A stretch of 64,000 nt of DNA from Bacillota bacterium (GTDB lineage: Bacteria > Bacillota > Clostridia > Lachnospirales > Lachnospiraceae). Below are positions 24,362 to 33,151 of this stretch, one piece after another. The stretch is taken from positions 62,001-126,000 of the forward strand of contig JAEXNR010000037.1 in the NCBI GenBank assembly GCA_023439505.1, written 5' to 3'. The notes below the pieces were generated by a model. It was not told the DNA's origin. It did not search any database and saw only the letters and a program-made list of their open reading frames with translations. Numbering within the stretch: the first letter of the stretch is position 1; each line of letters begins with the position of its first letter. The translations under genes were made by a program, and so were the position numbers.

Positions 24362-24727
24362 CTAACAACATTCTTTGCCGGTAGGATTATCAATTAAAGT
24401 AGCCGCTTTAAACCGATGTCTGTGACCATCATTTACTGAAGTAACATCTTCAAGGAAATGAACATGTCTGTTGCCTACCTGGATTGCTCCAGATGTTTTA
24501 CCGCAAAATTCGTGAAAATGATTATTAAAGTAATCGGTACGGAATAGGACTTCATGACAATGATCAGTACCAAAATAAATTGCTTCACAAGAAACAGTTG
24601 CAAATCTATGATTGTGAGGGCATTCGCACTTTTCTGCGAATTCTACGCTGCCCTGAATTTCGTGAACATGACGTTGTGGAGGAAAACAACCGAATTGCTT
24701 TTCAGGCGGGAAGTTTCTATATTCCAT
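24362..24727 (-). CDS. ymaF: YmaF family His-rich protein
   Basis: A 121-residue protein homologous to B. subtilis YmaF: repeated His clusters (QRHVHEIQGS, CPHNHRFATVSCEAI, HCHEVLFRTDYFNNHFHEF, GNRHVHFLEDVTSVNDGHRHRFKAATLI) spaced by about 25-30 residues, plus Cys at the start and end. Such a repeated His pattern points to metal binding, but no function is known. ATG 24727 has AAGGAGTG upstream. Monocistronic, ended by the terminator at 24316-24354. Confidence 0.88.
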   Translation of the reverse strand: MEYRNFPPEKQFGCFPPQRHVHEIQGSVEFAEKCECPHNHRFATVSCEAIYFGTDHCHEVLFRTDYFNNHFHEFCGKTSGAIQVGNRHVHFLEDVTSVNDGHRHRFKAATLIDNPTGKECC

Positions 24728-24977
24728 AGTAACACTCCTTGATTAGGATGAGAGGCCATCGATATTATCACTATTATTCTATGCAATCATTGTTAATTCG
24801 TGTTAAATTTCACTTTTCAAACTAAGATACAGAAAAATTCGATGAGAATAGACCTGATATAGTGCTAAAAATGTATTAAATTAAATGGAAATAAATGTAA
24901 TATAGTAACCGCATTTATTTGACCATTCAAAATAAACTGCATAAAATATAGTAATTCTAATAAGGTACGGTGCTTTT

Positions 24978-26321
24978 ATGAAAGGCTTTCGACTTGTCAC
25001 ATATGATCAAACACAGAATGATATAACAAGAATTATAAGACCTTCTGACATAAATCTTATGCCGGATTATCATATTGAAGTATTTGCTGTCGGATTGAAC
25101 GTACCGGTAGGTATGGTTTTTACAGATGATGGCGGTTTATATGTCGCGGAATCAGGAGTTGATTCCAAACAGCCAAGAGTTCTGTTGATATCAAATGGAA
25201 ATATCAGTGTGGCAGCCGAGTATTTTTCGCCTCCGTTAACAGGGATAAATCAGATTGCAGGCAATGTATATGTCTCTCATAAGGGATTTATTACTGTGAT
25301 TCGTCCCAATGGATCAAGGCAGGATATCATATCAGGGCTGCCCAGCAACGGAGACTTTGGTACAAGTAATGTCACTTTTGGACCTGATGGAAAAATATAT
25401 TTTGGGCAGGGTGCGGCAACGAACTCAGGCGTCGTAGGTGAGGATAATCATTGGGTATTCACACATCCTTTAATGTGTGATGTTATGGCGATGGATCTGA
25501 TTCTGGTTGGGCAAAATTATCAGACAGATAATATATTCGTACCAAGAAGAGAAAATGCATATACCGGTGCTTTTGCTCCCTTTGGGGTTACCAATGTACC
25601 GAATGAGAAAAGAAAAGGGATTGCAAAATCCTTTAGCAGTATATTAAGAGCAAACCGGGATGGAACGGATCTTGAGGTATATGCATGGGGGTTTCGTAAT
25701 CCTATCAGTATGAAGTTTGATCGACAGTTTCGCTTGTTTGCAGCAAATCGGGGATATGATGTCAGAGGCAGCAGGCCCATTGCTAACGCACCGGACGAGT
25801 TGCAGATTGTAAACCCCGGAGTCTGGTATGGATGGCCTGATTTTTGTGTGGGGGAGCCGGTTACACTGCCAAAGTACAGCCCGGAAGGAGGACCAAGGCC
25901 GGAATTTTTGCTGGTAAATCATCCGAATATTCCACCAAAACCTTATGCCCAATTCGCTCCGCATACCTCTGTTGCAGGTTTTGATTTTAACTATGATGTG
26001 AATTTCAGTGCTTATGGCGATATCTTTATTGCTGAATACGGAAGTCTGGGGCCGATTACTGTAGGGGTGTCACAGCCTTATGAAGGCATTGGTCATAGTG
26101 TTACAAAAGTAAATACGAATAGGGAAGTCAGCACTTTTGCAAGCAATAAATCAGGATATTTGGCAAATATAAACGGTGAAGGGGGCTTTGGGAGATTGGT
26201 GGATATTGCCTTTGGACCGGAGGGGGATTTGTATATTCTTGATATGGGTATTAATTATGCCGATAATATTGATAAATTTGTCCCCGATACCGGGATGATC
26301 TGGAAAATTGTAAGAAATTGA
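24978..26321 (+). CDS. sorbosone/glucose dehydrogenase-like beta-propeller protein
   Basis: A 447-residue protein of the PQQ-dependent sugar/sorbosone dehydrogenase-like propeller superfamily. Blade-type repeats are visible: VGMVFTDDGGLYVAESG, GPDGKIYFGQGA, VYAWGFRNPISMKFD, PGVWYGWPDFC, DIFIAEYGSLGP, VDIAFGPEGDLYILDMG. There is no signal peptide or lipobox, so it may act in the cytoplasm or be a spore/cell-surface protein without a classical signal. Anaerobes rarely have PQQ; binding cannot be judged from the sequence. ATG 24978 has AAGGT upstream at a longer spacing. Confidence 0.8.
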   Translation: MKGFRLVTYDQTQNDITRIIRPSDINLMPDYHIEVFAVGLNVPVGMVFTDDGGLYVAESGVDSKQPRVLLISNGNISVAAEYFSPPLTGINQIAGNVYVSHKGFITVIRPNGSRQDIISGLPSNGDFGTSNVTFGPDGKIYFGQGAATNSGVVGEDNHWVFTHPLMCDVMAMDLILVGQNYQTDNIFVPRRENAYTGAFAPFGVTNVPNEKRKGIAKSFSSILRANRDGTDLEVYAWGFRNPISMKFDRQFRLFAANRGYDVRGSRPIANAPDELQIVNPGVWYGWPDFCVGEPVTLPKYSPEGGPRPEFLLVNHPNIPPKPYAQFAPHTSVAGFDFNYDVNFSAYGDIFIAEYGSLGPITVGVSQPYEGIGHSVTKVNTNREVSTFASNKSGYLANINGEGGFGRLVDIAFGPEGDLYILDMGINYADNIDKFVPDTGMIWKIVRN

Positions 26322-26489
26322 GCATACAAAATCAAATTAGATTTTTTCTTATAAATACCTTATTTGTTAAAAAATGAAATGATATTGTTATCTAAAATTC
26401 TCAGTATATATTTTTATGAATATGAAAATAATATTGACATATTTAAAAATCTTAACAATAAAATTTCATCAAAGAATGTAGGTGTAAAT

Positions 26490-26747
26490 ATGGGAATTAT
26501 AAGCTGGATTATAATTGGAGCACTAGCCGGTTGGTTAGCCAGCATTATCACCGGTAATAATGCAAAAATGGGGGCAGGAAAAAATATAATTGTAGGTATT
26601 CTGGGTGCTTTTATCGGAGGATTTATTATGAATCTGATAGGAGATGTCGGGTTTACAGGTTTTAATATCTGGAGCCTTATCGTGGCCGTCATAGGTTCAG
26701 TCATCTTACTTCTGATTATTAATGCAGTTACCAAGAATAAGACTTGA
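26490..26747 (+). CDS. GlsB/YeaQ/YmgE family membrane protein
   Basis: An 85-residue protein with three hydrophobic, Gly-rich segments (IISWIIIGALAGWLASII, IIVGILGAFIGGFIMNLIGD, IWSLIVAVIGSVILLLIINAV), the layout of the transglycosylase-associated/GlsB family found in many bacteria and linked to stress. ATG 26490 is used because AGGTG is correctly spaced; the longer frame from 26364 has no site. It ends before a bidirectional terminator shared with the convergent DMT gene. Confidence 0.88.
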   Translation: MGIISWIIIGALAGWLASIITGNNAKMGAGKNIIVGILGAFIGGFIMNLIGDVGFTGFNIWSLIVAVIGSVILLLIINAVTKNKT

Positions 26748-26760
26748 TAGTGTATAAATG

Positions 26761-26792
26761 AAAAAGCGTTCTGTAATTGGAACGCTTTTTTT
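26761..26792. terminator. bidirectional terminator between glsB-like and DMT genes
   Basis: AAAAAGCGTTC pairs with GAACGCTTTTT around an 8-base loop, with A and T runs at both ends. Confidence 0.92.
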
Positions 26793-26826
26793 GCTATTAT
26801 GCTTTGCATAGCTCTTTCAACGGTGA

Positions 26827-27759
26827 CTATCTCCGTTTCCAGAGAAACAGGGGTGTGCTTTTACCAATTAACAACATGCTGATAATAATCAAAAAACCTC
26901 CAATCCACTGCGCATACCCCATTTTTTCTTTCAAAAGCAGCAGAGACAACAACATGGAGGTTAAGGGTATCATGCCTGAAAAAGCAGCGGTTATGTAAGC
27001 ATCACAACGCTTTACGCCTTCATAAAAAAATACGAAGGCCAGCGCAGTCACGATTACACCATACCAAATTAAAGCAAACCATTCCTTCCATCCAAGCGCC
27101 GGGATCGAAACCCAGGGACGTTCTAAAAGAGCGGGAATGATAGACAACACAAAGGCAATAGCAGCTACCAACAGGGTTTGTACCATCGGATGAATATGTA
27201 ATGCGAAGCGCTCTCGCGCGCCGGTCTTGTGTTTCCTTGAAATAATATTAAATGCTGATTCGCTTGCCGCGCTGCAAATAATCAGAAAATTACCCAAGAT
27301 ATGATGGACAGAAAACGCTGCCGAAAAAATATTGATGCCTTGCAGCAGAACAATGCCCATAACAGTACAGCAAACTCCCAAAACAGTTACGCCTGAGAGC
27401 TTTTCTTTTAAAATAAGAAAAGCCAGCACTGACGTAACAGCCGGTGTTGTGCCTGTCAGAACTCCTGCCTCCAAGGTACTTGTTAAGCCAACGCCAAAAA
27501 GTAAAAACGTACGGAACAGGAAAATTCCAAATACAGCTTGGCATAGAATCATGAGCCAATCGTTCTTTGTCAGAATTTTGATTGTTTGAAGGGTTTTAGC
27601 CCCGTAGAATGGCAGAAAACATATAAGAACAATTCCCAGACTTAAGGCAGTGATTGTAAAACTATTTAATTTCTCTGTAAGAATATATCCTGTAATAACC
27701 GAAGTACCTGCTAACGAAAAAGCACCCAGCAAGTACATTTTCCCATGAAACTGTTTCAT
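26827..27759 (-). CDS. EamA/DMT superfamily transporter
   Basis: A 310-residue permease with ten membrane segments in two EamA repeats, e.g. LLGAFSLAGTSVITGYILTEKL and VLGVCCTVMGIVLLQGINIF in the first, ALIWYGVIVTALAFVFFYEGVKRCDAYITAAFSGMIPL in the second; the latter is a typical EamA end. ATG 27759 has AAAGGAGG upstream. Divergent from a MocR-type regulator gene, the usual arrangement for a regulated metabolite exporter. Substrate unknown. Confidence 0.9.
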   Translation of the reverse strand: MKQFHGKMYLLGAFSLAGTSVITGYILTEKLNSFTITALSLGIVLICFLPFYGAKTLQTIKILTKNDWLMILCQAVFGIFLFRTFLLFGVGLTSTLEAGVLTGTTPAVTSVLAFLILKEKLSGVTVLGVCCTVMGIVLLQGINIFSAAFSVHHILGNFLIICSAASESAFNIISRKHKTGARERFALHIHPMVQTLLVAAIAFVLSIIPALLERPWVSIPALGWKEWFALIWYGVIVTALAFVFFYEGVKRCDAYITAAFSGMIPLTSMLLSLLLLKEKMGYAQWIGGFLIIISMLLIGKSTPLFLWKRR

Positions 27760-27777
27760 AACATACCTCCTTTATAA

Positions 27778-27806
27778 TTGGCAGATCTATTTACATTTGC
27801 TATAAT
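27778..27806 (+). promoter_or_regulatory. sigma-A promoter of mocR-like gene
   Basis: TTGGCA at 27778-27783, 17-base spacer, TATAAT at 27801-27806. The sequence TATAATTATA also gives an ATTATA that could be the -10 of the divergent DMT gene, so the two promoters may overlap and be jointly controlled. Confidence 0.72.
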
Positions 27807-27879
27807 TATATCGTTATAACTGGAATGCGGTAAGGGCTAGTTGAGAGCTATATTTATAGAGCCAGTTAGAGGAGGAATT

Positions 27880-29271
27880 ATGTGGGGTATTAAATTACAG
27901 GATAACAAAGAGATTGGTCTGGCGCGTCAAATCTTTCTTTCCCTCAAAGAGCGTATTTTAGCCGGACAAATTCTGCAGGGAGAGGCACTGCCGTCTACAA
28001 GAGAACTGGCTATGGGGCTGGGGGTTTCCCGCAATACCATATGTGAAGCTTATGATATGCTTTGGACGGAAGGCTTTATTGTCAGCCACCAGGGTGCTCC
28101 GTCGCGTGTGGCAGACGGACTCCAAATTCAATCTGCACAACAAAGTGATACGACACAGAATATAGATAAAATCTCACCGGACATTTTGTGGGATTTTAAA
28201 ACAGGTAGACCGGATTTATCGCTTTTTCCGTGGCAAACGTGGAATAAGATAATAAGCGATGCAGCCAGTAGTTTACCCATCTGTCAACTGGAATACAGCG
28301 GGCCAAAAGGATATGAACCGCTTTGTAAAGAAATAGCCTGCTGGCTTTTGCGAAGCAGGAGTATGAAAGTCAGTCCGGATGACATATTTATTACATCGGG
28401 GGCGACACAAGCACTACATTTGTTAGTAGATATTCTTCATAAAGAAGATCATGTCTTTGCGTTGGAAAATCCCTCACATCCGGGAATTCGCACAGTCATA
28501 TCCGATCAGGGGTATCCTTTACACTGGATGCCTGTTGATAACAACGGAGCAGATATAACATCTCTTCATGGAAGAAATATTTCGTCGGTCTATGTCACAC
28601 CTTCTCATCAGTTCCCTCTTGGGGGAATTCTTCCTGCAAACCGCCGTGCGGCGTTGATACGCATGGCAATAGAAAAAGATTTTTATATCATTGAAGATGA
28701 TTACGACAGCGAGTTCCGTTATGGTGGCTCTCCAATCACGCCAATTTACTCAATGGATTCTTCGCATGTTATATATGTAGGGACGTTTAGCAAGACGGTA
28801 TTTCCGGCTCTGCGCCTGGGTTTTGCGGTACTTCCAAAGCCATTGCAGGCCAAATGGAAGCATGATCGCAATTATATGGACGTACAGAATCCAATTCTGG
28901 AACAGGCGGCCCTTGCCGAATTTCTGCGGACACGGAGAATGGACAAACATGTCCGTCGTATGCGGCATGTGTATAATGAAAAGAGGAATATTCTGCTGAC
29001 TTCTTTAAAAAGTACCTTTGGTGATTCAGTATTTCCTTGGGGAGATGCTTCCGGCTTGCATGTTGCCCTGCAATTTTCGAAATTTGAATTTGGAGACAAA
29101 TTCGTCTTAAGCTGTAAAAATGCCGGAATACGGGTGTCCCCGCTGGCACATTATTGCGTCTTGCCAGACGAACATAAAGATAAACTTCTCTTTGGATACG
29201 GACATCTAAATTCGGAACAAATACAAGAAGGTATTAAGGCTTTACGCCAAGTGATTATGCATTGCGAATAG
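27880..29271 (+). CDS. MocR/GntR-type PLP-dependent regulator
   Basis: About 463 residues. The N-terminal GntR winged helix is visible (GLARQIFLSLKERILAGQILQGEALPSTRELAMGLGVSRNTICEAYDML), followed by an aminotransferase class I fold in which SKTVFPALRLGF holds the expected PLP Lys (YVGTFSKT) and DDYDSEFRY the PLP Asp/Tyr segment. Such regulators bind PLP and often control pyridoxal or amino-acid genes; here the obvious target is the divergent DMT transporter gene. ATG 27880 follows GGAGGA. Confidence 0.92.
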   Translation: MWGIKLQDNKEIGLARQIFLSLKERILAGQILQGEALPSTRELAMGLGVSRNTICEAYDMLWTEGFIVSHQGAPSRVADGLQIQSAQQSDTTQNIDKISPDILWDFKTGRPDLSLFPWQTWNKIISDAASSLPICQLEYSGPKGYEPLCKEIACWLLRSRSMKVSPDDIFITSGATQALHLLVDILHKEDHVFALENPSHPGIRTVISDQGYPLHWMPVDNNGADITSLHGRNISSVYVTPSHQFPLGGILPANRRAALIRMAIEKDFYIIEDDYDSEFRYGGSPITPIYSMDSSHVIYVGTFSKTVFPALRLGFAVLPKPLQAKWKHDRNYMDVQNPILEQAALAEFLRTRRMDKHVRRMRHVYNEKRNILLTSLKSTFGDSVFPWGDASGLHVALQFSKFEFGDKFVLSCKNAGIRVSPLAHYCVLPDEHKDKLLFGYGHLNSEQIQEGIKALRQVIMHCE

Positions 29272-29311
29272 ATTAAAAAGATTTTCATTGCTTATAAGAA
29301 AAAAGAAAAAA

Positions 29312-29342
29312 CCTTATAATCCAAAGATTATAGGGCTTTTTC
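29312..29342. terminator. bidirectional terminator, mocR-like gene and tRNA-Thr
   Basis: CCTTATAATC-CAAA-GATTATAGGG (one G-T pair) with A-rich left and T-rich right flanks, between the convergent mocR-like gene and the tRNA-Thr. Confidence 0.85.
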
Positions 29343-29345
29343 AAC

Positions 29346-29418
<73 letters not shown>

Positions 29419-29559
29419 AGGAGCAAAAATCTTTGACCAGAAATTTGCTACTCAACCATTCTATTATAAATAGTACAAAAATTCAAGGCTTTTTTTGATG
29501 AATTTTCAGAGATTTTTTGATAAATTTTCAGCGTTGTATCTTATTGTAAATCAAAATCA

Positions 29560-29607
29560 AAATCCTCTAAAAATTGGAATATGAAATACTACAGTTTTAG
29601 AGGATTT
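29560..29607 (-). terminator. terminator of degV
   Basis: AAATCCTCTAAAA (29560-29572) is perfectly complementary to TTTTAGAGGATTT (29595-29607); T-rich tail on the minus strand, 20 bases after the degV stop. Confidence 0.88.
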
Positions 29608-29627
29608 ATCTAATAATAAAGATAGAA

Positions 29628-30497
29628 TTATCTTTTCTCCCCCATAAAGCATAATCCGATGGCACCTGGACCGGAGTGGGAACCAATGCTTGGGCTGACG
29701 GTATTCAAAATGATCTGCTTATGCGGAAGCTTGTCCCTGACAAGATCTGCAAGATATTGGGCGTCCTGAAGGGAATCACCGTGAACAATACAGATTACGT
29801 CATCTGTATCCTTGTATTTCCCCATGGAATCTAACATATCATTGCAAATTGTGGATAAAGATTTTTTTCTGCCTCTGGCCGTGGATAAAGGAACCAGCTT
29901 GCCCTCCTCATTAATATAAAGGATTGGCTTTAAATTAATCATTGTTCCCACAAAAGCAGCTGTTTTCGAAATTCGTCCACCTCTTTGCAGATGATTCAAA
30001 TCATCTACGATAAAGCGTACACAAAAATCCATTTTATGCGCCTCAAACCAGGTCACAATCTCGTCAAAGGATTTTCCTTCTTCCTTTAACTGAACAGCCT
30101 TCATTACAAACATGCCCTCACCTAAGGAAGCGTTCAGTGTATCTATTACGACAATTCTGGCACCGGGATTCTCCTCACAGATCTCTATTGCTCCGGTGGT
30201 AACATTGCTGCATCCGCCACTTAGTGAAGAAGAGAAACTAAGATGGAGGATATCATAACCCTGGTCAACATAAGTCTGAAATGTAGTTCTGATCACTTCC
30301 GGATTACTTGCCATTGTGGTTGGCATTGATCCTTCCCTCATCTTGTCATAGAATTCATGAGGCGTCAGGTTCACTTCATCACCATAGGTTACACCGTTTA
30401 TATCGTAATAATGAGGAATAATACCAATCTGTTTTTCTTTTATGTATGCATCAAGTAAGTCCGAATTTGAATCAGTTGTTATTACAAAATCCTTCAT
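29628..30497 (-). CDS. DegV family fatty-acid-binding protein
   Basis: A 289-residue DegV-type protein. The family fatty-acid-binding pattern is present: ITTDSNSDL at the start, PTTMASNPE, ILHLSFSSSLSGGCSN (the phosphate-binding Ser-rich strand), VDDLNHLQRGGRIS and PSIGSHSGPGAIGL. DegV/FakB proteins bind a fatty acid in a kinase complex (with FakA) that makes acyl phosphate; no fakA gene is nearby. ATG 30497 is preferred over ATG 30503 because GGAGG is 8 bases upstream. Confidence 0.92.
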   Translation of the reverse strand: MKDFVITTDSNSDLLDAYIKEKQIGIIPHYYDINGVTYGDEVNLTPHEFYDKMREGSMPTTMASNPEVIRTTFQTYVDQGYDILHLSFSSSLSGGCSNVTTGAIEICEENPGARIVVIDTLNASLGEGMFVMKAVQLKEEGKSFDEIVTWFEAHKMDFCVRFIVDDLNHLQRGGRISKTAAFVGTMINLKPILYINEEGKLVPLSTARGRKKSLSTICNDMLDSMGKYKDTDDVICIVHGDSLQDAQYLADLVRDKLPHKQIILNTVSPSIGSHSGPGAIGLCFMGEKR

Positions 30498-30812
30498 AAA
30501 CATAACCTCCATTATCTTATTTACAGTATCTATTCTACTAAAACTGACAAGTTTAAGCAATACAATTATAGTGAATTATTCATACTAAGTTTATAAAAAT
30601 TTTATAATTAAGAAAATATCATCATCAAAGGGAAGAAATAAGACATTTGGAGTTAAGATTGATCCAAATATTCTGTCATATTGGTACTTATATTGATAGG
30701 GCGGGATAGATCCGGAGATAGTAAAACTGAGGTATGACCATGCCTGCCATATCCTGGAACCTCTCCTTTTAACCGACATATAATACTGTATAAGCATATA
30801 TGGAGGAACAAT
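30498..30812. other. gap upstream of ABC importer, possible coding relic
   Basis: No supported gene. One plus-strand frame from about 30620 to 30782 reads like protein (GVKIDPNILSYW, then two stops, then GGIDPEIVKLRYDHACHILEPL), which may be a decayed gene or chance. A TATAAT at 30779-30784 lies 30 bases before the ABC ATPase start and could be its -10 box, although no good -35 is seen. The DegV promoter must also lie here. Confidence 0.35.
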
Positions 30813-31589
30813 ATGGGCGACTTACTAAACATCGAGCACATAAATTACACCTATCATAGTCTTGACGGAGAAACGCCGGCTTTATTCGACGTTTCCTTTC
30901 AGGTAAGGGACGGAGAATTCCTAAGTATCGTCGGTCCGAGTGGCTGCGGAAAATCCACTTTGCTTTCCATGATCGCAGGATTAATCTCTCCCAGTAGTGG
31001 TTTTATATATATCAACGGAAAGGATATTAAATCCTCCGGTAAAAATATCGGCTATATGCTGCAAAAGGATCATCTGCTGGATTGGAGAAACACACTGAAA
31101 AATGTCACTCTAGGGCTTGAAATTCAACACAAATTAACGGATAACAGTTACGTTCAAATCAACGAGCTTCTAAACACCTATGGACTGATTACGTTCAAAA
31201 ATTCTTATCCCTCAGAACTATCCGGCGGAATGAGACAGCGGGCGGCACTGATTCGTACTCTTTTATTGGAACCGGATATTTTACTTTTGGATGAGCCTTT
31301 TTCAGCACTGGATTATCAGACCCGTCTGGAGGTTGCCGATGATATCTGGGGCATCATTCGCAAAGAAAAAAAGACAGCAATTTTGATTACCCATGACATT
31401 TCAGAAGCCATAAGCATGGCTGATCGTGTAATTGTACTGACACCGAGGCCGGGAACAGTGAAAGCAGTGGTGGATATTAACTTTTCTCTGGAAAACAGAA
31501 CTCCCTTTGCGACAAGGAGTGCCCCTGAATTCAAGGATTATTTTAATCTGATATGGAAGGAGCTTGACCATAATGAGCAGACGAAATAA
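30813..31589 (+). CDS. ABC importer ATPase, nitrate/sulfonate/taurine type
   Basis: A 258-residue ATPase. Walker A GPSGCGKST (about residues 42-50), Q-loop MLQKDHLLDWRN, signature LSGGMRQRAALIRTLL, Walker B ILLLDEPFSALD, H-loop ILITHDI. The LLDWRNTLKNV segment after the Q-loop is typical of the SsuB/TauB/NrtD group that imports organosulfur or nitrogen compounds or thiamine precursors. ATG 30813 has GGAGGA upstream. It overlaps the permease gene by 17 bases, so they form an operon. Confidence 0.92.
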   Translation: MGDLLNIEHINYTYHSLDGETPALFDVSFQVRDGEFLSIVGPSGCGKSTLLSMIAGLISPSSGFIYINGKDIKSSGKNIGYMLQKDHLLDWRNTLKNVTLGLEIQHKLTDNSYVQINELLNTYGLITFKNSYPSELSGGMRQRAALIRTLLLEPDILLLDEPFSALDYQTRLEVADDIWGIIRKEKKTAILITHDISEAISMADRVIVLTPRPGTVKAVVDINFSLENRTPFATRSAPEFKDYFNLIWKELDHNEQTK

Positions 31590-32397
31590 GGAGATTGTAA
31601 GCTCCAGTATAGAGGTCTCTGCTGCTCAGAAAGATTTCATCAGAAGGCATATGGTTCTAAAACGTAAAATAAGGATTTACCAGCTTATAATTCTGATTGG
31701 CTTCATTGCCACATGGGAAGTCACGACAAGGCTCGGAATTGTAAATTCATTTGTATTCTCCAGTCCTGCCAGAGTATGCAAATCCATATTTGAAATGATG
31801 ATTAGTGGGCAGCTTTTTTATCACGCAGGAATTACATTGGTGGAAACCATCGTCAGTTTCTTTCTTGTAAATTTCTTTGGTATTCTGATCGCAGTTATTC
31901 TCTGGTGGAATGACAGTGTATCAAAGGTACTTGAGCCATATTTGATTGTTTTAAACAGCCTGCCAAAATCAGCATTGGCTCCGGTTTTTATTGTTTGGCT
32001 GGGAAATAATATGAAGACCATTATTGTAGCAGCCGTATCGGTAGCTGTATTTGGAACAATCATAAATCTATATTCGGATTTTGAATCGGTAGAAGAGGAT
32101 AAGATAAAATTAATACAGACCCTTGGAGGAAAGAAAAAGCATGTACTGCTAAAGGTGATTATTCCCTCCAATATTCCCTCCATTATCAGTCAGATGAAGG
32201 TGAATATCGGTCTGTCTCTGGTGGGTGTTATCATTGGTGAATTTCTTGCTGCCAAGGCAGGCCTGGGATACTTAATTATTTATGGAAGCCAGGTTTTTAA
32301 ACTGGACTGGGTAATTATGAGTATTGTTATTTTATGTATCGTTGCAACCGGATTATATAAGATACTGGCTTATTTTGAGAAGAAATACACAAGATGA
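31573..32397 (+). CDS. ABC importer permease, SsuC/TauC type
   Basis: About 274 residues with six membrane segments; the EAA loop is IKLIQTLGGKKKHVLLKVIIPSNIPSI, as in SsuC/TauC/NrtB permeases. The start at 31573 overlaps the ATPase end. No periplasmic-type binding lipoprotein gene is present on either side, which is unusual for this importer class; a binding protein may be encoded elsewhere. Confidence 0.9.
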   Translation: MSRRNKEIVSSSIEVSAAQKDFIRRHMVLKRKIRIYQLIILIGFIATWEVTTRLGIVNSFVFSSPARVCKSIFEMMISGQLFYHAGITLVETIVSFFLVNFFGILIAVILWWNDSVSKVLEPYLIVLNSLPKSALAPVFIVWLGNNMKTIIVAAVSVAVFGTIINLYSDFESVEEDKIKLIQTLGGKKKHVLLKVIIPSNIPSIISQMKVNIGLSLVGVIIGEFLAAKAGLGYLIIYGSQVFKLDWVIMSIVILCIVATGLYKILAYFEKKYTR

Positions 32398-32425
32398 TGC
32401 CACAGGGTATCCATCATACGTTCTC

Positions 32426-32473
32426 ACAAAGGTCTGTTTTCCCTGCTTATCACCGGGAATAGCAGACCTTTGT
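32426..32473. terminator. hairpin between importer operon and response regulator
   Basis: ACAAAGGTCTG (32426-32436) pairs with CAGACCTTTGT (32463-32473), with an inner TTCCC/GGGAA. T-rich neither strictly on plus nor minus, but its place between convergent genes suggests a terminator. Confidence 0.65.
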
Positions 32474-32479
32474 CGTATC

Positions 32480-33106
32480 TCACTTTAAATTCTTATAATA
32501 AAAGATTGCAATTTGTGTCCGATCGCGCAAATTTAATTTTTCCAGTATGGTACTGATGTTATTGCGAATGGTACCTTCACTGAGAAACAATATATCAGAG
32601 ATCTCCCGATTGGATAAACCATCTGAAATCTTTGTGATGATGTCAAACTCCTTCTCAGTAATTCCATATTTGTCAAGTGTCTTGTCATCCGTAGTTTTGC
32701 CTATCAGCTTTGGCAGCTTCGTGATGATTTCATCTCCGAATACATTCTGCCCCATGAAGACGGCCTTTAAGGACGGTATAATACATTCAAAGTCTTGTTT
32801 CAACAGATACCCCTTTGCTCCGATACGCAGTGCTTTAATAATATAATCGTCATCCGGGAAAGTGGTCAGGTATAATATTTTTGCATCCGGAAACAGGGAG
32901 ATGATGTGCTCCCCTGCGTCCAGACCCGTCATCTTCTCCATACGGATGTCCATAAGCAAAATATCCGGTTTTAGTTTTTGATATAAATCGATAGCCTCCA
33001 GGCCATTGTTGCCTGTTCCTGTTACCTGGATTTCAGAATCAGAAGAAAGGATGATTTTTAGCGAGGAACAGACTAACTTATCATCGTCAACGAGCAGCAC
33101 GTTCAT
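32480..33106 (-). CDS. NarL/FixJ-type response regulator
   Basis: A 208-residue response regulator. The receiver domain has the acidic pair in VLLVDDDKLV, the phospho-Asp in DILLMDIRM and the Lys in GYLLKQD. The C-terminal LuxR-type helix-turn-helix is ITEKEFDIITKISDGLSNREISDILFLSEGTIRNNISTILEKL. ATG 33106 has GGAGGT upstream; the frame from 33148 is too long. It follows the sensor kinase gene with a 45-base gap in the same operon. Nearby target candidates are the ABC-2 exporter genes. Confidence 0.92.
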   Translation of the reverse strand: MNVLLVDDDKLVCSSLKIILSSDSEIQVTGTGNNGLEAIDLYQKLKPDILLMDIRMEKMTGLDAGEHIISLFPDAKILYLTTFPDDDYIIKALRIGAKGYLLKQDFECIIPSLKAVFMGQNVFGDEIITKLPKLIGKTTDDKTLDKYGITEKEFDIITKISDGLSNREISDILFLSEGTIRNNISTILEKLNLRDRTQIAIFYYKNLK

Positions 33107-33151
33107 AAAATACCTCCAACTATAATATTGATTTGTAGATGAAGACAAGGA

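Noticed and set aside
27958..28143. Other frames overlapping the MocR-like, PFOR, LigA and MFS genes on the opposite strand
   Set aside because: They are antisense shadows of strong coding genes with no site or domain of their own.
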